Shown here: positions 55,102 through 62,028 of the stretch, in pieces
Layout: every line of letters begins with the position of its first letter
Numbering within the stretch: position 1 is the stretch's first letter
NCBI GenBank assembly: GCA_030427145.1
Contig: JAUHWT010000014.1
Coordinates: 87,335 to 151,334, forward strand
Origin: Alphaproteobacteria bacterium
GTDB lineage: Bacteria > Pseudomonadota > Alphaproteobacteria > Rhodobacterales > Rhodobacteraceae
Length of the DNA stretch: 64,000 nt
Direction of reading: 5' to 3'
Notes under the pieces: generated by a model
What the model was told of the DNA's origin: nothing
Database searches by the model: none
What the model saw: the letters and a program-made list of their open reading frames with translations, nothing else
Made by a program: the position numbers and the translations under genes

Positions 55102-58100
55102 TCCGGCAGGTCCAGTTTCGGCAGGGCGCGGACGATTTTCATCGTTTCGAGGCTAACGGAGATCACGCGTCGGAAGAGGTCCAGAGGATACGCCGGGTTG
55201 TTCATTGTCTCGTTGGCGTAGTCGTTGGCGTCGTTGACGATGCTGCTGGCCTTGTCGGTCTTGACCACCTGGCGTTCCATCACCCATTCCAGCGCGGGTT
55301 TGCCGTTGACGACGTAGTCGTAGGCCTCCAGCGGGATATCTGTCATGGTGATGTTGGCGTTGTAGATCACCGTGGTCTTGTCCTTGTCGCGGGCCTTGCC
55401 GCCGAACTTCATCTTGGTGACGCGGTAGAAGGCCTTTGCGTCGTCGATCTTCCACAGGGCGGGGGTGCCCTGCTTGTAGATGACAGGGTATGGCTCCACC
55501 GTCTCGTAGTTCACGTGCAGATCGCCCAGGGCGCGTCCGGCGTCGGAGAAGGCGCGGAAGTCGGAGTAGGTCTTGACACAGGGAATGCGGGGCAGTTCCT
55601 TGGTCAGGTTGTCGGCGTAGCGGTCGCGGTAGTCGGGCGAATGCAGCAGGCCGTAGACGTAGTAGAAGATATCCTCCTTGCTGATCGCCTCGCCCGGATA
55701 GGCCGCCTGGAAATGCGCCAGCCCGGCGTCGGTGATCGCGTCCCGGCGTTGAAGGCCGGAGGACTGGCCCTCGAAGAGGCCGCCCGGTTTCTCGTCCTGC
55801 TGGTCGTAGAGGTAGAGGGGGAAGCACTGCGGCTTCTCAGACGCCTGAGCGTCGTTTACGTTTGAAGACATAAAGGCAGAGAATACGGTGGTTGCCCCAG
55901 GTGAGGTGGTCCAGATAACTCTGTTGATGGCATCTTTGTTGGGAAAAGCCTTCGGCATTTGATAAACGCGTTCGTTCAGGGAGCGATCAAAAAACACCCA
56001 GCTCTTTTCAAAGGGCCGGTAAATGCACGGGACGATCTCATCGCCCGAGAAACTAATTTTCTTACCTCTTTTTGCGTCGTTTCGTAGTCCATCCGTCCAG
56101 CTAATTTTCATAGGGTCGTTACTCAAGAACGTCTTCAGATCGACATCGCCATTTGGGATTCTGTCGAGTTCTTGGTTGTAAAAATCAGTAGTCCTTGTCA
56201 CATTTTCATGCAATTTTGCTCGCGACGCATTATAAACCCAAGCGTCTCGGCCTGATACCAGACCTCGCGAATACGAGCTGAATAGAAACTGACCAGATTT
56301 GTCTTTTTTGTCGCCTATTTTAAGGAAGGCTTCAAAACTGGTATCACGCTGGTTTAGCCAGTCATTCTGATCATCCGGCGTGATTAGCTCCCAGCCGTCG
56401 ATTTTGGTGATTCGGCCCACTGCGCTAAAATTGCGGATGATAGACAGCTTTTGCTTCTGGTCGAGATAGTCGCCAATATCATGGAAGAAGATTCGGCCGT
56501 GCTCCGAAGCATCTGGATTTTTGACGAAGACACTGATTGCAACGGGCGTTCTCGTACCTTCGCCGAATACGTTGCCTTTTTCCTTCCGACGGCGCTCGCC
56601 ACTTGTCCTCGCATTACCCCGTAGGTGGAATATGTAGAGATCAGTGAATTCTTCAGAGAGACAGGCTCGCATTCCATCAGCGGCGTTTCCATCAAGCCAA
56701 CCAGCGTTGGTGACGAACGCGACGATGCCCGCGTCACCAATCCGGTCGGAGGCCCAGCGGATGGCCCGGATGTAACTGTCGTAGAGCGCGTTCTTGTTCG
56801 TCGCTGTGGATCGGGCGGCGTAGGTGTCGCGCAAGCGGCCATCCAACCCTTCGTAGCTAACATTCGCGTTGTTGTCGTTGGCGCTGTTTTGCCCCGACGA
56901 ATACGGCGGGTTGCCCACGATCACCCGGATATCCAGCTCCTTCTGCCGGGTCCGGCGTTCGGAGTTGTCGGGCATGTAGAGCGCCAGCTCGTCCTTGCCC
57001 TCATACATCTGGAAGGTATCGGTGAGGCAGATCCCCTCGAAGGGCACATACTCGTTCTTCTTGGCCTCGCCCTGATAGACCGCCTCGATGTTGATCGCGG
57101 CGATGTAGTAGGCCAGCAGGACGATCTCGTTGGCGTGGATCTCGTGGCGATACTTGTGCTCCAGCTCCTCCGGCGCGATCAGGCCGGATTGCAGCAACCG
57201 CGTGATGAAGGTTCCTGTGCCGGTGAAAGGATCCATGATGTGGACGCCCTTGGACCCGAGAGACTGGCCGAAGTGCTCCTGCAGCATTTCGTTCACCGAG
57301 TGCAGGATGAAGTCGACGATCTCGACCGGCGTGTAGACGATGCCCAGCTTTTCGGTCGTGCGGGGGAAGGCGTTACGAAAGAACTTGTCGTAGAGCTCGA
57401 CGATCAGGCGCTGCTTGGCCTGGGGATCGGTGATCCCGTGGGCGCGGTTGCGGACGCTGTCGTAGAACTTCTCGAGGTCGCGGGTTTCCTTGTCGATGCG
57501 GTTCTCGTCCAGCACGTCCAGCACCTGCTGCATGGCGCGGGAGACGGGGTTCTGGTCGGTGAACTGGTGCCCGGCGAAGAGCGCCTTGAAGACGGGGCGC
57601 GTGATGAGGTGCTGAGCGAGCATCTCGATGGCGTCCTGTTCCGAGATGCTATCGTTCAGATCGTCGCGTAGTTCGGCGAGGAAGGCGTCGAAGGCGTTGC
57701 GCGCGGGGGTGCCAGGCTCAGCGAGGATGCCGGTGATGCGCGAGATGTGGCGCTGCGCGATTTCGGCAATGTTGGTGGCCCAGTCTTCCCAGTAGTCCCG
57801 CGTGCCGCATTTCTTGACGATCTTGGCCATGATGGCCTTCGAGAACTCGTCAATGAACAACTCACCTTGCACCTCCGTCGGACCAGAGACCAGTGTGTCA
57901 TCGCTGTCACCAGAGCCACCCCCAATTCCGCTACGGGCGGGCTGGCGTTTGGTGGGTAGCTCCTGGACTTCATGGGTGATTGCGCGGAGTTCATCGGACT
58001 CGGGCGTCACGCCAATGATCTCGATCCGGTCCGACACATCCTGCCCCAGGGAGGCCTGGTTGATGGTGCCGTCGAAGCGCTCGTCGTGGGCGCGAAGGGC

Positions 58101-59984
58101 GTTCAGGATCTGCCAGACGACGCGGTAGCGCTCGTTGTCCTTCAACGCAACCTCGGGCTCTACACCCGCAGGCACGCCGACCGGGAGAATGACGTAGCCC
58201 ATCTTCTTGCCTTCGGCTCGGCGCATGACCCGGCCCACGGATTGCACGACGTCGATGAGCGACTTGCGGGGGTGCAGGAACATGATCGCGTCCAGCGCGG
58301 GCACATCGACGCCTTCCGAGAGGCAGCGGGCGTTCGTCAGGATGCGGCAGGTATTGCCCTCCGCCTCGGCCTTGAGCCAGTCGAGAAGCTGACCGCGCGA
58401 CTTGGCGTTGAAGGTCCCGTCCACATGTTCGATCTCGATGTCCAGGCGGTCGGGGGATGAGGGGGCTCCGTCATCGATCAGTGCGTCATCGCCGGTGTAT
58501 TCCGCAACCACCGCCGAAAATTCGTCCCGAATGAGCTTGGAGGCCGCTATACTTTTGCAGAACGAGAGTGCGCGCCGCATCGGCTGCGGATCGAAGGCAA
58601 TGTCCTGCTTCACGTCCTGCTTGGTGAGCGCCTTGTAGCAACCAATGATCTTGGTCGCGTCGTCAAGGTCGAGTTCTGAGTTCGCGTCCGCAAGGCGCCT
58701 CTGTACATTGGCGCTGACAAGCCCTTCGTCCATGGCGAGCACGATGACCTTGTAGTCGGTCAGAAGACCTTTCTGAACAGCCCAGCCGAAGCCCTTGTGC
58801 AGGAGGGTCCTGCCGAACAGGCTTTCGTCATCCATCGACGCGAGAACCGCGGCTTCCTCATCCGCGCGGCTCTTCACGGCATCGCCGAATATGCGTGGAG
58901 TCGCGGTCATGTAGAGCCGCTTTTTGCCACGCACGAAAGTGTCGTCATGGATCTTGACGAAGTTCGACTCGTCTTCACCTGCCAGCGTCGCCCCGGTGGT
59001 GCGGTGCGCCTCGTCGCAGATGATAAGATCGAATGCGGGCAACCCGGCTTTCTGGGCTGCATCCAGTACGCCGATGGACTGGTAGGTTGAGAAGACAACC
59101 GTCATGCGCTCCGGATCGCTTTCGCCAGCCTTCTCGATCAGACGCTCGGGATTGGTGGTGGCGGGAAAGGCCAGATCGTGAGCATCGATTTCAGCGGCAT
59201 CGTCATTCGATACCCGCCGCTTGCCGACCTGGGCATCAGAGCAAACGGCGAAGGACCGCATCGACGTTTCCTTGTCGTTGGTCCATTCGCGCACAGTCTG
59301 CGACATCAAGGCAAGAGACGGGACCATGAAGAGCACTCGACCGCCCTTGCCGACAAGATCTTCGGCAATCCTGAGCGAGGTGAAGGTTTTTCCGGTGCCG
59401 CAGGCCATGATCAGCTTGCCACGGTCCGCGTCGCGAAGACCGTTTCGGACGGCTTCCAGTGCCTCGACCTGGTGAGGGCGGAGCCGTTTTTTGTCCGAAA
59501 GCACCGCCTCGCCGCGGTTCCCAAAGATTGTCCAGTCAATCGGGCTTTCGCGCAGATGCGTGAGGGAGAGGCGCACGACCGGGATCGACTGGCCGGATAT
59601 CATCTCCTCGGCGTTGGTTCCCCATTCCACTTCTGTCGAGTCGATGACGACCCGCCGGGTGAACGGCACCTTTCCGGAGGCCGAGATGAAGCTGTCGATA
59701 TCCGCCTTCTGGATGCGGTGCCGGGACCCGTAGAATTTGCACTGGATTGCTGCGTACCCTTCCTCGCTACGCAGCTTGGCGACAAGATCAATTCCTGTAT
59801 CCTTGCCATTACGGCCATGCTCTGCGGCCCAGTCTTTCCATGTCCAGACCTGCGAATATTCTTCGGCCTGCACCGGGTCCGTAGTGAGATAAGCTGCAAT
59901 GAGGCGTTCGAAATAGGTGCCCTTCTCGCGCTCGGTTACGGCTGCTTCGCGGTAAGACCGGAGGAGATCATCAAGTTCTGACAT
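55098..59984 (-). CDS. Type ISP single-chain restriction-modification enzyme
   Basis: A 1628-residue protein joining four functions, as in LlaGI/LlaBIII. An Mrr-like nuclease at the N-terminus has FERLIAAYL, D66 in DTGIDLVA and the QxK pair at residues 81-83 (IQCK). A superfamily 2 helicase follows, with Walker A ACGTGKT (194-200) and CDEAHR. The gamma-class adenine methyltransferase has motif I DPFTGTGT (918-925) and motif IV NPPY (1025-1028). The C-terminal 500 residues are the likely target-recognition part. All catalytic motifs look intact. The ATG at 59984 is chosen; the ribosome site is weak. It methylates and restricts DNA from one polypeptide without partners. Confidence 0.9.
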   Translation of the reverse strand: MSELDDLLRSYREAAVTEREKGTYFERLIAAYLTTDPVQAEEYSQVWTWKDWAAEHGRNGKDTGIDLVAKLRSEEGYAAIQCKFYGSRHRIQKADIDSFISASGKVPFTRRVVIDSTEVEWGTNAEEMISGQSIPVVRLSLTHLRESPIDWTIFGNRGEAVLSDKKRLRPHQVEALEAVRNGLRDADRGKLIMACGTGKTFTSLRIAEDLVGKGGRVLFMVPSLALMSQTVREWTNDKETSMRSFAVCSDAQVGKRRVSNDDAAEIDAHDLAFPATTNPERLIEKAGESDPERMTVVFSTYQSIGVLDAAQKAGLPAFDLIICDEAHRTTGATLAGEDESNFVKIHDDTFVRGKKRLYMTATPRIFGDAVKSRADEEAAVLASMDDESLFGRTLLHKGFGWAVQKGLLTDYKVIVLAMDEGLVSANVQRRLADANSELDLDDATKIIGCYKALTKQDVKQDIAFDPQPMRRALSFCKSIAASKLIRDEFSAVVAEYTGDDALIDDGAPSSPDRLDIEIEHVDGTFNAKSRGQLLDWLKAEAEGNTCRILTNARCLSEGVDVPALDAIMFLHPRKSLIDVVQSVGRVMRRAEGKKMGYVILPVGVPAGVEPEVALKDNERYRVVWQILNALRAHDERFDGTINQASLGQDVSDRIEIIGVTPESDELRAITHEVQELPTKRQPARSGIGGGSGDSDDTLVSGPTEVQGELFIDEFSKAIMAKIVKKCGTRDYWEDWATNIAEIAQRHISRITGILAEPGTPARNAFDAFLAELRDDLNDSISEQDAIEMLAQHLITRPVFKALFAGHQFTDQNPVSRAMQQVLDVLDENRIDKETRDLEKFYDSVRNRAHGITDPQAKQRLIVELYDKFFRNAFPRTTEKLGIVYTPVEIVDFILHSVNEMLQEHFGQSLGSKGVHIMDPFTGTGTFITRLLQSGLIAPEELEHKYRHEIHANEIVLLAYYIAAINIEAVYQGEAKKNEYVPFEGICLTDTFQMYEGKDELALYMPDNSERRTRQKELDIRVIVGNPPYSSGQNSANDNNANVSYEGLDGRLRDTYAARSTATNKNALYDSYIRAIRWASDRIGDAGIVAFVTNAGWLDGNAADGMRACLSEEFTDLYIFHLRGNARTSGERRRKEKGNVFGEGTRTPVAISVFVKNPDASEHGRIFFHDIGDYLDQKQKLSIIRNFSAVGRITKIDGWELITPDDQNDWLNQRDTSFEAFLKIGDKKDKSGQFLFSSYSRGLVSGRDAWVYNASRAKLHENVTRTTDFYNQELDRIPNGDVDLKTFLSNDPMKISWTDGLRNDAKRGKKISFSGDEIVPCIYRPFEKSWVFFDRSLNERVYQMPKAFPNKDAINRVIWTTSPGATTVFSAFMSSNVNDAQASEKPQCFPLYLYDQQDEKPGGLFEGQSSGLQRRDAITDAGLAHFQAAYPGEAISKEDIFYYVYGLLHSPDYRDRYADNLTKELPRIPCVKTYSDFRAFSDAGRALGDLHVNYETVEPYPVIYKQGTPALWKIDDAKAFYRVTKMKFGGKARDKDKTTVIYNANITMTDIPLEAYDYVVNGKPALEWVMERQVVKTDKASSIVNDANDYANETMNNPAYPLDLFRRVISVSLETMKIVRALPKLDLPE

Positions 59985-60169
59985 AATGCTTTGCTCATTG
60001 AAAACGGTCGGCAATCCATGCGTATGCAAATCATCCAGGAGAAGCAACTCAACCTGATCGGGAGTCCTTCGGGTTCCAATCGCCGAATGCTCTGAAACCC
60101 GATTTTCCTACCATTTGTAGCTGGAGTTTTTCGCTTGTATTTTCCTTTGGCTGGGGAGGAGCGAAGACG

Positions 60170-60478
60170 ATGAAAGCATCCAAATTCACGGACGCGCAGA
60201 AGGCGTTCATTGTAAAGCAGGGCGAAGAAGGCACAGCGGTTGCAGAGATTTGCCGCAGTTTGAGCGTATAGAAATCGATCCAGTGGATCGATTTTAGCGC
60301 CGAACGGGATTAGCCAGGCGACCTATTTCAACTGGAAGAAAAAAGACGCAGGCCTGATGCCGTCCGAAATGAAGAAACTGCGCGGTTGGAAGACGAGAAC
60401 CGGCGTTTGAAGAAGATCGTCGCGGATTTGATGCTCGACAAGGAGATGCTTCAGGATGCCGTCAAGCGAAAGCTCTGA
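60170..60478 (+). pseudogene. IS3 transposase orfA, disrupted
   Basis: The DNA-binding subunit of the transposase. The N-terminus MKASKFTDAQKAFIVKQGEE is intact, but the frame hits TAG at 60269. Compared with the usual family pattern (CRxAGISQATYF) an extra segment of about 43 bases lies between 60260 and 60305 and contains a perfect 10-bp inverted repeat. The frame resumes at GISQATYFNWKKK and is shifted again by one missing base near 60385 before LEDENRRLKKIVADLMLD. At least two lesions make it inactive. Confidence 0.8.
60272..60294. repeat. perfect 10-bp hairpin inside orfA
   Basis: AAATCGATCC (60272-60281) and GGATCGATTT (60285-60294) flank AGT. The hairpin is part of the extra segment that breaks orfA. 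Confidence 0.6.
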
Positions 60479-61314
60479 GGTCGGATCGTAAGCGCGAGAT
60501 CATCGACGGTGTTCGGGAAGATTGGCGTGTGTCCGTGAGGCGCGCATGCAACGTGCTGAAGTTCGACAGATCGACCTGTCAGTACAAGTCCCGGCGCCGC
60601 GATCCGGCCAGTCTCACAGCTCGCATCAAAGAGATCTGTGAAACGCGTGTGCGCTATGGCTACAGGCGTGTCCACTATGTGTTGCGCCGGGAGGGATGGG
60701 AGGTGAACCCGAAGCGGGTCTACCGCATTTACAGGGAAATGGGCCTGCAATTGCGGAACAAATCCCCCAGGAGGCGCGTGAAAGCCAAATTGCGGGAAGA
60801 TCGCACAGACGCCGTTTGCTCGAATGATGTGTGGGCCATGGATTTTGTCCATGACCAATTGGCAACGAGTCGGAATCTGCGTGTGCTGGCTGTTGTCGAT
60901 ACCTTCTCGCGCTATTGCCCCGTGATTGATCCGCGCTTCAGTTATCGCGGCGAAGATGTCGTGGCCACATTGGATCGGGTCTGTCAGGAAATCGGATACC
61001 CCAAGACGATACGGGTCGACAATGGAAGCGAATTTGTCTCTCGGGATATGGATTTGTGGGCTTATCAGCGAGGCGTAACACTGGACTTCTCGCGGCCAGG
61101 CAAACCAACAGACAATGCCTTCGTAGAGGCTTTCAACTCAAAGCTCAGGGGAGAATGCCTGAACACGCATTGGTTCATGAGCCGGGAAGATGCTTGCGAA
61201 AAGATGGAGGCTTGGCGTAAATACTATAACGAAGAACGACCACACAGCGCGATTGGGAATATTCCCCCAGTATTGCTGGTGAACTCAGCTGGCGACACCA
61301 GCCCGCCATGCTGA
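60475..61314 (+). CDS. IS3 transposase orfB (DDE integrase domain)
   Basis: The catalytic half of an IS3/IS407-type transposase, about 279 residues. An N-terminal HTH_21-like region (RVRYGYRRVHYVL and EVNPKRVYRIYREMGLQLRN) precedes the rve domain with the DDE triad: MDFVHDQLA, VDNGSEF and the Glu in AFVEAFNSKLRGECLN, then NEERPHSAIGN. The frame is open from 60475, one base before the orfA stop, in the -1 frame, as expected for expression by programmed frameshift. Since orfA is broken, the element probably cannot move itself. Confidence 0.85.
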   Translation: MRSDRKREIIDGVREDWRVSVRRACNVLKFDRSTCQYKSRRRDPASLTARIKEICETRVRYGYRRVHYVLRREGWEVNPKRVYRIYREMGLQLRNKSPRRRVKAKLREDRTDAVCSNDVWAMDFVHDQLATSRNLRVLAVVDTFSRYCPVIDPRFSYRGEDVVATLDRVCQEIGYPKTIRVDNGSEFVSRDMDLWAYQRGVTLDFSRPGKPTDNAFVEAFNSKLRGECLNTHWFMSREDACEKMEAWRKYYNEERPHSAIGNIPPVLLVNSAGDTSPPC

Positions 61315-61365
61315 AAAAAACGGAAAACTCTGGCCCTCGGTGGCAGAAGGTTGGGTAGCAGAGCA

Positions 61366-62028
61366 ATTGGACGGATTACCAACACCCCAATGGCCTGATT
61401 TCAGGGGGCTGGGTCAGCGCGCGCGTCCCGAAGGGACTGAAGGTTGGAAGAGGCCGGTCTGGCCGCTCTCAAATTCTGAATCCGAACTGGAGGGATTTTC
61501 CATGTTCGAACGCACAGATCTGCGCCGCCTGCTCGTAACCCGACATGACGCCGCTGCGCAGGGGTTGGAGGGAATTTCCAAAGTTCGCAGCATTGGAAAG
61601 GACCTATCATTCACAAAATGCGCCAATGTATGGACAACAGTTGCTGTCCATACTCGGTCTGCCACCGGCTACCCGATTTGCCAAGATCCGGGTTGTAGCG
61701 TGAGATCATCGTTAGCCCGGGCTGGCGGGTGGTGATTAGCCCTTGATGAATAGTATCGCATAGAGCACGGTCATTGGCCCATAGAGTTCGGGTTTCTCGG
61801 TCAACACACAACCGAGGCAGTGGCAGGCTGATAGTCCCGCGTAGATCAATTGATGAATGGTACGCGGTTTCTGAATCTGTTCTCTGAACCATTTTAGCAT
61901 TTCAGCATCTTTCTGGTTTTGAGCGGGCCCCTGCTCGGTTAATGTTATGCGCAGGAATGAATTTAGCTGAAAGTGGAGAAGCTTATCAGCGAAACACGGC
62001 GAAAGGTTCGCGCGAATTCGGGACGGTA
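61366..62028. other. gap between the IS and the NTPase gene
   Basis: About 660 bp without a secure gene. A plus-strand frame at 61502-61735 starts after GGAGGG (MFERTDLRRLLVTRHDAAAQ at its start), and a minus-strand frame 61736-61900 could give a 54-residue hydrophobic peptide (MLKWFREQIQKPRTIHQ at its start); neither has a recognised family. A perfect 9-bp hairpin lies at 61628-61636 with 61645-61653. Confidence 0.4.
61628..61653. repeat. perfect 9-bp hairpin
   Basis: GTATGGACA (61628-61636) and TGTCCATAC (61645-61653) with an 8-base loop, about 375 bp upstream of the NTPase gene. It is not followed by a T-run, so an operator is as likely as a terminator. Confidence 0.45.

Larger units (their letters stand above)
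60088..61365 (+). mobile_element. IS3 family element (IS407-like), decayed
   Basis: A 1,278-bp element bounded by imperfect inverted repeats: TGCTCTGAAACCC at 60088 and TGCTCTGCTACCC read inward from 61365, with similarity continuing inward to the GAGTTTT segment. It contains a broken orfA and an intact orfB. No direct target duplication is visible next to these ends, so the ends are approximate or the element is old. It sits about 100 bp upstream of the Type ISP start. Confidence 0.7.
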
